DNA of 64,000 bases from Motilimonas eburnea. Its GTDB lineage: Bacteria; Pseudomonadota; Gammaproteobacteria; Enterobacterales; CBDFNC01. The notes under the pieces were generated by a model that was given only the letters and a program-made list of their open reading frames with translations, was not told the DNA's origin and made no database searches. The stretch is taken from positions 124,001-188,000 of the forward strand of contig NZ_JAIMJB010000002.1 in assembly GCF_021295345.1 (NCBI RefSeq), given 5' to 3'. Both the position numbers and the translations under genes were made by a program. Shown in pieces: positions 17,405-26,154 of the stretch (positions are counted from its first letter, which is position 1; the number at the start of each line of letters is the position of its first letter).

Positions 17405-17785
17405 ATGCATCGTCCATATAAATCCATAAATGAGATTCCTTTTGATTCAGCAGAATCTGAAGTAATTGAAAGATTTGGACCGCCAGATAGTACCGGAGTT
17501 AACTCTATTGGATTACAAGAGCTCGACTATGGAGAGAGTATCTATCGATTTGAATCAAGCGGTAAACTCGTTGAGGTCACGGTTAATCTCGAGAAGTTGG
17601 CATTAGATTCTGATGTCGTTCAATTCTGTGATCTCGAAGGCTATCTAACCAAGAAAGACGTAGGTATATTTAATAAATTCGGGTTCCTTGTTAGCCCAAA
17701 GTTTGGATTGGCTTTCGACCCAGATCATAAGCATTGGATAACGTTCTTTCGAGAAAGTGGGCTAGAGGATTGGCGCAATATATGA
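17405..17785 (+). CDS. Integron cassette protein of unknown function
   Basis: A 126-residue soluble protein starting MHRPYKSINEIPF at the ATG 17 bases after the intron end; an upstream in-frame start at 17369 would lie inside the intron and is rejected. Sequence is acidic with a W-rich C-terminus (HKHWITFFRESGLEDWRNI). No family is recognised, though its size and composition resemble many cassette-borne immunity-like or orphan proteins. It is followed 8 bases later by a short attC site. Confidence 0.65.
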   Translation: MHRPYKSINEIPFDSAESEVIERFGPPDSTGVNSIGLQELDYGESIYRFESSGKLVEVTVNLEKLALDSDVVQFCDLEGYLTKKDVGIFNKFGFLVSPKFGLAFDPDHKHWITFFRESGLEDWRNI

Positions 17786-17792
17786 AAATGCA

Positions 17793-17859
17793 CTTAACAT
17801 AGCGCAGCAACGGACTGTAAAACCTGTCACTTTTTGTGACGCTGCGCGCGGCGTTAGCT
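17793..17859 (+). repeat. Short attC site
   Basis: Left core CTTAACAT (17793-17800), stem AGCGCAGC paired with GCTGCGCG, an inner hairpin GTCAC-TTTTT-GTGAC (17826-17840), and right core GCGTTAGCT (17851-17859). This is the standard attC plan in about 67 bases. It separates the second and third cassettes. Confidence 0.75.
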
Positions 17860-17886
17860 ATATAACGAGAGTGCTAAAGATTTATA

Positions 17887-18210
17887 ATGACTCCAGAACA
17901 AAAAACGGCGAGGGTAAAACGTCTAGTTTCTGCTGCAAGAAGTTTGGTTACAGGCCAGCAAGGAATCACGTTAGCAGCTAATCATGTTTTACGCTGCCTT
18001 TATGATTTGGGCGATGATTGGGTAGAAAGGTATCCTATATACACAGAATTTAGAAATGCTTTGCCAGCAGAGGTACCAATATCTACAGAGCGGCTATTCT
18101 GGCATTTTGATAAAGTTCTTGAGCTCGATCCTTTGCTGGCTAAAGTTGAATATAATTTTCGTGCAAAACTAATGTCTGAGTCTTTTTTAATTATTGAAAA
18201 ATATAGCTAA
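17887..18210 (+). CDS. Integron cassette protein of unknown function
   Basis: A 107-residue mostly helical soluble protein (TARVKRLVSAARSLVTGQQG, then LAANHVLRCLYDLGDDW). No family is firmly recognised. It starts 28 bases after an attC core and ends at another attC-like left core (TAACAAG) that overlaps its stop, so it is a complete cassette. Helical bundles of this type occur among small cassette proteins of unknown role. Confidence 0.65.
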   Translation: MTPEQKTARVKRLVSAARSLVTGQQGITLAANHVLRCLYDLGDDWVERYPIYTEFRNALPAEVPISTERLFWHFDKVLELDPLLAKVEYNFRAKLMSESFLIIEKYS

Positions 18211-18310
18211 CAAGTCGCTGAATTAAGATTCACCAAGGCTGTCATGCCAATTGCTGCGCAATTCGCCCGCCAGCAATTGGTTCACTTATTGCGAGGCGCT
18301 GACGGATCCC
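18207..18310 (+). repeat. Degenerate terminal attC site
   Basis: GCTAACAAGTCGC at 18207 gives a good left core, and CCAATTGCTG (18245) / CAGCAATTGG (18270) form an internal stem, but the right core reads GGCGCTGAC where GCGTTAR is expected. A last site with a decayed core is plausible at the end of an array. No further cassette follows before the tRNA genes. Confidence 0.5.
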
Positions 18311-18490
18311 CTCATAATTTAAGCATTGCTGTTTGATGGATCACGCGTATGTATTCGCATATTGCCCACTGTATATCCGCGTAATTTCTTTGGTGGTCCC
18401 GCCGTCTTAGCACCTCTTTTGCGAGCCGTGTTATCAAGTAACAGGACAGCCATCTTTATTGAGTGATTAGGGGGTAATAAAAATTAAGAT
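18311..18490. other. Spacer between cassette array and tRNA array
   Basis: No gene or convincing attC is seen. It may contain remnants of a lost cassette. No T-rich terminator hairpin for the minus-strand tRNA transcript was found here. Confidence 0.4.
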
Positions 18491-18575
18491 TGGTTGCGGG
18501 AGCCGGATTTGAATTAATGCCCTTTGTGATTTTTAGAGAGTTGAGCCCGACGAGCTACCAGATTAAGGCGTTGAA
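18491..18575 (-). ncRNA. Degenerate tRNA-like element 1 (distal)
   Basis: The 3' end GGCTCCCGCAACCA and TTCAAATCC match tRNA-fMet, and TCTGGTAGCTCGTCGGGCTCA matches its D arm, but the anticodon arm is replaced by AACTCTCTAAAAATCAC. It is the most diverged of four such elements, and its first hairpin is weakest (only short pairing left). Probably a pseudo-tRNA at the end of the transcript. Confidence 0.55.
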
Positions 18576-18611
18576 GAAAGGATACTTGAGATATTATATG
18601 AAACTGAGAAT

Positions 18612-18688
<77 letters not shown>

Positions 18689-18726
18689 ACTGGATTTTTT
18701 GAAACTATATGATGTGGTGTAGAAAT

Positions 18727-18808
18727 TGGTTGCGGGAGCTGGATTTGAACCAACGACCTTCGCAATTATTAAGAGTTGAGCCCGACGAGCTACACTCTCA
18801 AACACCAA
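18727..18808 (-). ncRNA. Degenerate tRNA-like element 2
   Basis: The 3' half is tRNA-fMet-like (T arm, CTCCCGCAACCA), but the anticodon arm is replaced by ACTCTTAATAATTGC and the 5' half reads TTGGTGTTTGAGAGTG. TTGAGAGT pairs with ACTCTTAA (positions 18794-18801 and 18769-18776), with one G-U pair that is valid only in minus-strand RNA. Not a standard tRNA. Either a pseudogene or a processed spacer RNA. Confidence 0.6.
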
Positions 18809-18811
18809 AAT

Positions 18812-18888
<77 letters not shown>

Positions 18889-18949
18889 ACTGTATTTCTA
18901 TATTTTGCATTACATTGATAGACACTTCTTTTATAGAATCTAACAAAAT

Positions 18950-19031
18950 TGGTTGCTCAGTCTGGATATAAACCAGCGACCTTCGCGTTTATTAAGAGTT
19001 GAGCCCGACGAGCTACACTCTTAAACACCAA
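18950..19031 (-). ncRNA. Degenerate tRNA-like element 3
   Basis: TTAAGAGT (19017-19024) and ACTCTTAA (18992-18999) pair perfectly around the fMet-like D arm AGCTCGTCGGGCT. The T-arm stem is CTGG/CCAG and the 3' end is GAGCAACCA. It cannot fold as a normal tRNA because the anticodon arm is lost. One of the three best-conserved copies. Confidence 0.6.
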
Positions 19032-19033
19032 AT

Positions 19034-19110
<77 letters not shown>

Positions 19111-19173
19111 ACTGTATAATGCTACTTAGAGGATACCATTGCTAACTAGGATAATTTACATCTTAATTAAAAT

Positions 19174-19258
19174 TGGTTGCTGGACATGGTTTTTAAACCA
19201 ACGACCTTCGCATTAATAAAGAGTTGAGCCCAACGAGCTACAAGTTCTTTAAAACCAA
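19174..19258 (-). ncRNA. Degenerate tRNA-like element 4
   Basis: The first stem has changed in sequence but not in pairing: TAAAGA (19246-19251) with TCTTTA (19217-19222). The T-arm analogue TGGTTT/AAACCA is a perfect hairpin although its bases differ from fMet. The 3' end GCAACCA is kept. Lies directly after the first tRNA-fMet of the transcript. Confidence 0.6.
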
Positions 19259-19260
19259 GT

Positions 19261-19337
<77 letters not shown>

Positions 19338-19357
19338 TCCGTCTAAGTGCGGCGAAT

Positions 19358-19384
19358 AGTATAGATAAGATTAGCGAGATGCAA
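19358..19384 (-). promoter_or_regulatory. Promoter candidate for the tRNA-fMet array
   Basis: On the minus strand TTGCAT (19384-19379) and TATACT (19363-19358) are 15 bases apart, followed by a GC-rich GCCGC stretch before the first tRNA. A GC-rich discriminator is typical of stringently controlled tRNA promoters. The spacing is 2 bases short of ideal. Confidence 0.5.
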
Positions 19385-19673
19385 GGGCTAAAAGTGAAAT
19401 AATATTTGTTTGCTCGTTTGTTAGGCAATCAGGGTAAGGAGTAACCGGTTCAGCACGAAACGTCACCTCACCTAGCTATCTGCTTCGAAATGGCGGCTTT
19501 ATTCGTGAGCTAAGGGCGATTTGTTTATGTTTAAGCGGCTTGCATACGTTATACTACGGCGCTTGTTAAGCATGCTGTTTGTCTGGTTAAACCCCCGCCA
19601 GCTGTTTAGCCGTTTGTTTTTGCAAGGTGTCCAGCGGCGCCTTGGTGTAATGTCTTTTATCTCGGAAATCTGA

Positions 19674-21794
19674 ATGTCTACAAATACGCTTTATGAATAC
19701 TTCGTTACCACAGCGCAAGGGCTTGAGCCTTTAGTTGAAGAAGAATTGCAATCTTATGGTATTACCACTGGCAAGGCGGTACGCTCGGGCGTGAGTTTTA
19801 CCGGAACCCTAGCGCAAGGCTATCAGGTTTGTTTATGGTCACGATATGCCTCTCGGGTATTAATGCGATTGAATGAATTTAAAGTCAACGACGTGATGGA
19901 TTTATACCTAGGGTGTAGTTATATCCCTTGGGAGGATACCTTTGCCGTAGATAAGACATTTGCCATCGATTTTTCCGGCACCAACGATGAAATTCGTAAT
20001 ACCCAATTTGGTGCGTTGAAAGTAAAAGACGCTATCGTTGACCGTTTTCGTAAAAAGTTAGATCAGCGCCCTGATGTGGAGCGTAGCGACGCGCAAATCC
20101 GCATTAATGTTCGTTTGTTTAAAGATAAAGCCCATGTTTATTTAGATATGGTCGGTAGCCCACTGCATCATCGTGGCTACAAAACCGAAACGGGCGCGGC
20201 GCCATTAAAAGAAAACCTGGCTGCGGCCATCATTAAACGCAGTAGTTGGCAAATCGATCAGCCATTAATCGACCCTATGTGTGGCTCGGGTACGTTAGTT
20301 ATTGAAGCCGCTTTAATGGCAACCAATCGCGCGCCGGGCTTATTGCGTAAAGGCTATGCCTTTGAGCATTGGCTGGGCCATGACAGTGACTGTTGGAACA
20401 GCATGCTCGCGCAGGCAAGCGTGATGCATAAACGTAATCAAAACCAATGTGATACGCGCTTTTTTGCATCGGATAAAAGCCGCCGTTTGATTGAAATTGC
20501 ACGCGGTAATGCACAGCGTGCGGGCGTGGCGGATTTGATCACCTTTAGCGTTAAAGATGCAACCGAATTTGCAAACCCGTTAACAGAGCAAACCGGTGTC
20601 ATTATTGCGAACCCGCCTTATGGTGAACGGATGGGCGACATGAGCGGCGCCATCGATCTTTACTCTAAATTTGGTAACCAACTTAAAAAAGCCTTTCCGG
20701 GCTGGCAAGCGTCGCTGTTTTCAACCGATACCGAGTTATTAAGCTGCATCGGGCTGCGCGCCAGCAAAACCTATAAATTATTTAATGGCCCACTTGAGTG
20801 TGTGCTGAAAAACTATCAAATCAGCGACCGCGGTTTAACTAGCGATAAACCGGCTATTTATGCTGAAGATTTTGCTAACCGTTTGAAAAAGAATTTAACG
20901 CAACGCCAAAAATGGGCGAAGCGTGAAAACATCAGTTGTTATCGCGTGTATGATGCGGATTTACCTGAATATAACGTGGCCATTGATGTGTATGATGACA
21001 ACGTGGTGATCCAAGAATACGCCGCGCCCAAGAAAGTCGACCCAGCCAAGGCGAGAAGACGGGTGCTGGATATTGTGGCTACCACACGCTATGTGATGGC
21101 GACGCCAGAAAACAAATTGTTCCTTAAAGTGCGTGAAGTGCAAAAAGGCAAAAATCAGTATCAAGCACTAAATAAAAAACAAACCATTATCACGGTGGCC
21201 GAAAACAATGCCTTGTTTGAGGTGAACTTAAGTGATTATTTAGACACGGGCTTGTTTTTAGATCATCGCCCGATGCGTAAACGCCTGGGTGAAATGGCTA
21301 AGGGTAAGCATTTCTTAAACTTATTCTGTTATACCGCTAGCGCGTCGGTTCACGCAGCCCTTGGCGGCGCGGCCTCCACTACTAGCGTGGATATGTCTAA
21401 TACCTATTTAGACTGGGGCAAGCGTAACTTTGCGTTAAACAACATTAAGGGCGCGCACCATTTTGAGCAAGCCGATGTACTTAAATGGCTTGACCATTGT
21501 CAGCATCAGTACGATTTAATCTTTTTAGATCCGCCAACCTTTTCTAACTCAAAGCGCATGGACGGTACCTTTGATGTGCAGCGTGACCATGTGGCGCTAT
21601 TAACTAATGCAAGCAAGAACCTAACTACAGGTGGTGTATTAGTGTTTTCAAATAACAAACGCGGCTTTAAATTAGATGACGCGGGCGTGGCCGCTGCGGG
21701 TTATCGGATTGAAGACGTCAGTAAGGCGTCTATCCCAGAAGACTTCAAGCGCAACGGAAAAATCCACCAGTGTTGGATCTTAACAAAATGTTGA
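19674..21794 (+). CDS. rlmKL: Bifunctional 23S rRNA m2G2445/m7G2069 methyltransferase
   Basis: A 706-residue fusion enzyme acting on 23S rRNA during 50S assembly. A THUMP RNA-binding domain covers roughly residues 45-160. The RlmL-type m2G methyltransferase follows with DPMCGSGTLVIEA (about 201) and the catalytic NPPYGERMG (about 311). The C-terminal RlmK-type m7G methyltransferase has LFCYTASASVHAALGG and LDPPTFSNSKRMDG (about 618). Length matches E. coli RlmKL (702). The ATG at 19674 gives the expected N-terminus; the gene overlaps the following glutaredoxin-like gene. Confidence 0.95.
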   Translation: MSTNTLYEYFVTTAQGLEPLVEEELQSYGITTGKAVRSGVSFTGTLAQGYQVCLWSRYASRVLMRLNEFKVNDVMDLYLGCSYIPWEDTFAVDKTFAIDFSGTNDEIRNTQFGALKVKDAIVDRFRKKLDQRPDVERSDAQIRINVRLFKDKAHVYLDMVGSPLHHRGYKTETGAAPLKENLAAAIIKRSSWQIDQPLIDPMCGSGTLVIEAALMATNRAPGLLRKGYAFEHWLGHDSDCWNSMLAQASVMHKRNQNQCDTRFFASDKSRRLIEIARGNAQRAGVADLITFSVKDATEFANPLTEQTGVIIANPPYGERMGDMSGAIDLYSKFGNQLKKAFPGWQASLFSTDTELLSCIGLRASKTYKLFNGPLECVLKNYQISDRGLTSDKPAIYAEDFANRLKKNLTQRQKWAKRENISCYRVYDADLPEYNVAIDVYDDNVVIQEYAAPKKVDPAKARRRVLDIVATTRYVMATPENKLFLKVREVQKGKNQYQALNKKQTIITVAENNALFEVNLSDYLDTGLFLDHRPMRKRLGEMAKGKHFLNLFCYTASASVHAALGGAASTTSVDMSNTYLDWGKRNFALNNIKGAHHFEQADVLKWLDHCQHQYDLIFLDPPTFSNSKRMDGTFDVQRDHVALLTNASKNLTTGGVLVFSNNKRGFKLDDAGVAAAGYRIEDVSKASIPEDFKRNGKIHQCWILTKC

Positions 21795-22003
21795 TCACCT
21801 TATATACAGCAGAGGGCTGTCACTTATGTGAACAAGCCCAGCAGGTATTAAACCAAGCTGGGCTCAACTATCAGTTAGTCGATATTGCCTTAGATGAGCA
21901 GTTGGTAGAGCAATATGGCATAAGGATCCCAGTACTTGCGTATAACGGTAAAGAATTGGGCTGGCCTTTTGATGGCCAAGCAGTAAGTAAATTTTTGGAA
22001 TAG
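21788..22003 (+). CDS. Glutaredoxin-like thiol protein
   Basis: A 71-residue thioredoxin-fold protein with the redox motif CHLC in YTAEGCHLCEQAQQ near residue 9, and the cis-Pro motif IRIPVLAYNG near residue 45. The ATG at 21788 is chosen because it overlaps the rlmKL stop and gives a normal N-terminus; an earlier in-frame ATG at 21770 would only add residues inside rlmKL. Belongs to the small glutaredoxin-like family often found beside uup or rlmKL. Probably reduces protein disulfides. Confidence 0.8.
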   Translation: MLITLYTAEGCHLCEQAQQVLNQAGLNYQLVDIALDEQLVEQYGIRIPVLAYNGKELGWPFDGQAVSKFLE

Positions 22004-22006
22004 ATT

Positions 22007-23923
22007 GTGGCATTAATTACATTACAAAACGCGGATCTGGCCTTTGGTGATAATCCGCTATTAGACAGGGCCGAACTGGTCATTGAACCCAAAGAGCGGG
22101 TTTGTTTAGTTGGGCGCAATGGTGCGGGTAAATCTACCCTGCTCAAAGTGCTTTGCGGTGAAATCCAATTAGATGACGGTCGCATTGTTAAAAATAACGA
22201 CGTTAAGATTGCCCGGCTAGAGCAAGATCCGCCTCAGGTAGAAGGGGTGACAGCCTACGAATACGTTGCTAGTGGCATGGCAGAAGTGGGTAAGGCGGTC
22301 ACCGAATACCACAACTTATCCCATGAGCTTGGCGATGCGCCTAGCGAGCAACAGCTAAAGCGGCTAGAGCAGTTACAAGAGCAACTTGATCTGCATAATG
22401 GCTGGCAACTGGATACTAAGATCAATCAAACTTTGGCTTTGCTTGAAATTGAGCCAGATATCGCACTGGATCAATTATCGGGGGGCTGGCAACGTAAGGT
22501 CGCCTTGGCAAAAGCCATGGTGAGCGAGCCGGACTTATTGTTTTTAGATGAGCCAACTAACCACTTAGATGTGGCTACCATTGAATGGTTAGAGCAATTC
22601 TTGCTTAACTTTGCTGGCAGCATCGTGTTTATCAGTCACGATAGGGCATTTATTCGCCGTTTGGCTACCCGGATTGTGGACATCGACCGAGGTAACTTAA
22701 CCTCTTGGCCGGGGGATTATGATCTTTACCTAGAACGTAAGGAAGAAGCCCTTAGGGTAGAAGAAGAGCAAAATGCCGAGTTTGATCGCCGTCTCGCACA
22801 AGAAGAAGTGTGGATCCGTCAAGGGATTAAAGCAAGACGTACCCGTAACGAGGGACGTGTACGCGCATTAAAAGCCATGCGTCAAGAGCGAGCACAGCGC
22901 GTGAATGTCATGGGCAAGGCGAAGATCAATGTCGACGAAGCGGTGCGCTCGGGTAAAATTGTGTTTGAAGCCGAGCATTTACGTTATGAATTTGAACAAC
23001 AGCCCATTGTTAATGACTTGAGCTTCACCATTCAACGCGGTGACAAGATAGCCTTAATTGGCCCCAATGGCTGCGGTAAAAGTACGCTGCTGAAAATTAT
23101 GCTGGGCGAATTAGCGGTGCAGGGCGGCAAGTTAAAATGCGGCACTAAGTTGGAAGTGGCTTACTTTGACCAATATCGCGACAAGCTAGACCCAGAGAAG
23201 TCGGTGATGGATAACCTAGCCGAGGGTAAGCAAGAAGTTGAAGTCAATGGCAAAATGCGTCATGTATTGGGCTATTTACAAGACTTTTTGTTTCACCCCA
23301 AACGCGCGAGAACGCCCGTTAAAGCCTTATCGGGCGGTGAAAAAAACCGTTTGTTGCTGGCGAAAATCTTCTTAAAGCCCAGTAACTTACTCATTCTCGA
23401 TGAGCCAACCAATGATTTAGACGTTGAAACATTGGAACTTTTAGAAGAATTGCTTGCCAATTACAAAGGCACCTTACTGCTGGTGAGCCATGACCGTTAT
23501 TTTGTTGATAATACGGCCACTCACAGCTGGGTGTTTAAAGGTGAAGGCGAAGTAGAAACCTTTGTGGGGGGCTACAGTGATGCTCGTGCTGTGTTGGATC
23601 AGCGTGCTGAGCAACAAAAACAACATCAGCAAGCTGTGACTGCACCAACAGAAGCGAAGCCAGCTACGAAAAAGCCTACGCCAGCGAAGAAGAACAAGTT
23701 ATCATACAAGCTAAAACTGGAACTAGAACAGTTACCTAGTTTATTAGAAGGTATTGAAGCCGAAATGGAAGCGCTGCAAGCGCAAGTAAATGATCCCGAA
23801 TTTTTTAGTCGTCCTAACGATGAGACGTCCACCAAGCTCAACAAGCTCGCAGAATTAGAGCAACAGCTCGAAACAGCGTTAGAGCGTTGGGAAGAATTAG
23901 AAGCATTACAAACAGGGGAATAA
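22007..23923 (+). CDS. uup: ABC-F type ATPase Uup
   Basis: A 638-residue soluble ABC-F protein with two nucleotide-binding domains and no membrane segments. Walker A motifs are GRNGAGKST (about 36) and GPNGCGKST (about 348); signatures are LSGGWQRK and LSGGEKNR; Walker B are LLFLDEPTNHLD and LLILDEPTNDLD. A linker helix with a charged P-site tRNA-interaction region lies between, and a C-terminal coiled coil (LKLELEQLPSLLEGIEAEM) follows a Lys/Pro/Ala-rich stretch, as in Uup. Starts with GTG 3 bases after the glutaredoxin stop. Uup acts on the ribosome and on branched DNA. Confidence 0.92.
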   Translation: MALITLQNADLAFGDNPLLDRAELVIEPKERVCLVGRNGAGKSTLLKVLCGEIQLDDGRIVKNNDVKIARLEQDPPQVEGVTAYEYVASGMAEVGKAVTEYHNLSHELGDAPSEQQLKRLEQLQEQLDLHNGWQLDTKINQTLALLEIEPDIALDQLSGGWQRKVALAKAMVSEPDLLFLDEPTNHLDVATIEWLEQFLLNFAGSIVFISHDRAFIRRLATRIVDIDRGNLTSWPGDYDLYLERKEEALRVEEEQNAEFDRRLAQEEVWIRQGIKARRTRNEGRVRALKAMRQERAQRVNVMGKAKINVDEAVRSGKIVFEAEHLRYEFEQQPIVNDLSFTIQRGDKIALIGPNGCGKSTLLKIMLGELAVQGGKLKCGTKLEVAYFDQYRDKLDPEKSVMDNLAEGKQEVEVNGKMRHVLGYLQDFLFHPKRARTPVKALSGGEKNRLLLAKIFLKPSNLLILDEPTNDLDVETLELLEELLANYKGTLLLVSHDRYFVDNTATHSWVFKGEGEVETFVGGYSDARAVLDQRAEQQKQHQQAVTAPTEAKPATKKPTPAKKNKLSYKLKLELEQLPSLLEGIEAEMEALQAQVNDPEFFSRPNDETSTKLNKLAELEQQLETALERWEELEALQTGE

Positions 23924-23930
23924 CTCTTTG

Positions 23931-25769
23931 ATGAAAGTTAAATTATCTGCATTATCTTTGGCATTAGGTTTGGTTTACGCCGCAGGTAGCACCGCTGCAC
24001 CGGTTAACCCAGGTGCATACTATGAAATGGAAGAAATCAGTATTGAGCGAAGCGGCGATTTTGCAGATGCTAATTTTGGCCCTTATGCGGTCGCTATTTC
24101 CCCAGACGCAAGCAAAGCTGCAGGCGTGACCACACGCTCGTCAATCAATAATCTTGATTATGGCCAACACTTTACATACGAAAGAGAATGTTTTTATTCA
24201 ACCGATATTTGTGATCTGTTGTTTAAAGGCAGTGACAACCCTGCAGTTAACACCTATGAAAATGCCATCAAGCAGTGGCGAATGGATCAAAACGAAGCCG
24301 GCGAGCGCTTATACAGCAGTCAATTTATCCCTTTTACCTTGTCAACGGGGACTGAACCGAAAAAAGAAGTGGGCTTTGATGTGAGCAATTCTGGCACAAC
24401 GGATCAGGTTGTGACTGATATTACAGATGACGGCGCCGTGGTGGGTTATGGCTCAGCTGAGTATTCTACAGGGGTGCCATTTAGCCGTGATTTTCACCGT
24501 CATGCCTTTTATAAAGATGCTTCCGGCGCTTTTTGTCAATTGAAACCGTCGACTGACTTAACTCGAGGCGGTTACAGCGCGGCTTACCATATAAACACCG
24601 TGACCTTACCCAATGGCCAAGTGCGTACATTAGTTTATGGTCACGCCAGTGTTAACCGCCCCAATGATGAGAATGTGTACTTGGATCGCTGTTTTTCCAG
24701 TGAGCAAGACGATGACAGATACAGCCTGAATGAACTTGTTTTCTGTCCTGGGTTTAACACTCAGCCTTGGGTTTGGGATGTAACAGAAGGGTGTCCAGCC
24801 GGTGAATTAGAAGGGCAGGCCATGGTGGCTAATCCTACCGAGCAATGGTTAGAAGATCCTCGCAGCAAAAGACGTAACATGCAATACAGTGCCAATGTAT
24901 TTAATACTGATGCTCAGGGTATCGCTGTGGGTTACTCAACCTTGCCATACCGCAGTGGTGAAAGAGGCGATCGCGCTCGTGCCATCTATCTTGAGCCAGA
25001 CAGCAACGGCGTCTACCAAGGCTCGCCTATTGAGATCACCCAAGTAGAGCAAGGCATTGATGATCCAGATGATAACTTGCGCCATACATGGGCAGTGGAT
25101 ATCAATAACAATGGCATCATTGTGGGTAACCGTTTCTTTGATACGGTCAAGGGCCGAAACTACCCGACTGAGTTTTTCGTTTACAACAAGCAAACTAAAG
25201 CGATTGAGTTTCCATTACTTGATAAAAATATACGCACCAAGAAAGAGCGTATCGAAGGTAGCAACACCAATAAACCGGGCTCAAATAGCGAGGTGAGTGC
25301 CATCAATGATGCAGGCACTGTGGTGGGCTGGGCTGATGCTTGGCAAGAAACACAACCGGTTGAGTCGGGTAACTTGCGCCGTCAAAACGCGTTTGTTTAC
25401 GACATCGCAACAAAAGATGCATGGTTCATCAATGACCTAATATGTACACAAGATGCTAATGGCAAGATTAACCTACCTTACTACCGCGTAGAAAAGGCCA
25501 AAGATATTAGTCATGACGGTACCATCATAGCTACGGGTTATCGCTATGATACCAAAGAAGATTTTTTATCTATCAGTAATGCCAAGCCGGTGATGCTAAA
25601 GCTTAGTCGTAACCTTGCGGCGGGTGATATTAATGATCAACCTAACTGCTGGGAGGCAGATGAGGGTGAAGATTTAGATAAACCATTTAAGCGCTCAGGT
25701 GGCCATGCATTTTGGTTAGTGGCGTTGGCAGTGGGTTTTATGGGTGTGCGCCGCTTCACAAAACGCTAA
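23931..25769 (+). CDS. DUF3466 family exported protein with GlyGly-CTERM-like tail
   Basis: About 612 residues with a signal peptide (KVKLSALSLALGLVYAAGSTAA) and a body of repeated VVGYGSA / IAVGYST / IIVGNRFF / VVGWADA segments, which resemble beta-propeller-type repeats of DUF3466. The end reads SGGHAFWLVALAVGFMGVRRF plus a basic tail: a small-residue motif, one hydrophobic helix and Arg residues, as in GlyGly-CTERM signals cleaved by rhombosortase. Probably sorted to the cell surface. The ATG at 23931 has AGGGGA upstream. Function unknown. Confidence 0.8.
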   Translation: MKVKLSALSLALGLVYAAGSTAAPVNPGAYYEMEEISIERSGDFADANFGPYAVAISPDASKAAGVTTRSSINNLDYGQHFTYERECFYSTDICDLLFKGSDNPAVNTYENAIKQWRMDQNEAGERLYSSQFIPFTLSTGTEPKKEVGFDVSNSGTTDQVVTDITDDGAVVGYGSAEYSTGVPFSRDFHRHAFYKDASGAFCQLKPSTDLTRGGYSAAYHINTVTLPNGQVRTLVYGHASVNRPNDENVYLDRCFSSEQDDDRYSLNELVFCPGFNTQPWVWDVTEGCPAGELEGQAMVANPTEQWLEDPRSKRRNMQYSANVFNTDAQGIAVGYSTLPYRSGERGDRARAIYLEPDSNGVYQGSPIEITQVEQGIDDPDDNLRHTWAVDINNNGIIVGNRFFDTVKGRNYPTEFFVYNKQTKAIEFPLLDKNIRTKKERIEGSNTNKPGSNSEVSAINDAGTVVGWADAWQETQPVESGNLRRQNAFVYDIATKDAWFINDLICTQDANGKINLPYYRVEKAKDISHDGTIIATGYRYDTKEDFLSISNAKPVMLKLSRNLAAGDINDQPNCWEADEGEDLDKPFKRSGGHAFWLVALAVGFMGVRRFTKR

Positions 25770-25928
25770 TATCCTTGTAAAAGGATCTGACTTTTATTCA
25801 ACAGCTTATTTTTATAGGCGAGATGAGCTGCGTTATCATCGTTGACTAAGACAAAATTTTAAACTAATTCTAAAGTACAAGGCGCTTCGCCTTGTGCTTT
25901 TTTTTTGCTTAGTATGAGGTCGTATTCG
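25770..25928. other. Leader and terminator region before rmf
   Basis: Contains a possible -35 (TTGACT, 25842-25847) with a weak -10 (TAATTC, 17 bases on) and the strong hairpin described separately. The Shine-Dalgarno site TGAGGT for rmf lies after the hairpin. Confidence 0.4.
25877..25906 (+). terminator. Rho-independent terminator just upstream of rmf
   Basis: ACAAGGCG (25877-25884) and CGCCTTGT (25888-25895) form an 8-bp stem with a 3-base loop, followed by a T-rich run of nine. It lies over 100 bases after the DUF3466 stop and only about 22 bases before the rmf ATG. It may end the upstream transcript or act as an attenuator for rmf. Confidence 0.8.
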
Positions 25929-26105
25929 ATGAAAAGACAAAAACGAGATCGTATCGCACGGGCGCACGCTAAAGGTTATCAAGCTGGTATCATGGGCCGC
26001 GCGAAAGAAGTTTGTCCATTTCAACAAGTCGATGCTAAAAGCTCTTGGCTAGGTGGCTGGCGGGACGCCTATGAAGAAAGGAGCCACGGTCTATTTCTTA
26101 AATAA
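25929..26105 (+). CDS. rmf: Ribosome modulation factor
   Basis: A 58-residue basic protein that binds 70S ribosomes and pairs them into inactive 100S dimers in slow growth. MKRQKRDRIARAHAKGYQ, GRAKEVCPFQ and SSWLGGWRDAYEERS align closely with E. coli Rmf (55 aa). The ATG at 25929 is chosen over an earlier in-frame ATG at 25905 because it gives the conserved N-terminus. A terminator follows its stop. Its place near fabA and the Lon-like gene matches the enterobacterial arrangement. Confidence 0.95.
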   Translation: MKRQKRDRIARAHAKGYQAGIMGRAKEVCPFQQVDAKSSWLGGWRDAYEERSHGLFLK

Positions 26106-26107
26106 AA

Positions 26108-26130
26108 AAAGCCCCGAGTGGGGCTTTCTT
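26108..26130 (+). terminator. Terminator after rmf
   Basis: AAAGCCCC - GAGT - GGGGCTTT, a compact GC stem with T-rich end on the plus strand. It lies between rmf and the convergent fabA, so with its A-run on the other side it could serve both strands. Confidence 0.85.
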
Positions 26131-26154
26131 ATATCTGCGAGTAAAGGCCAGAGA

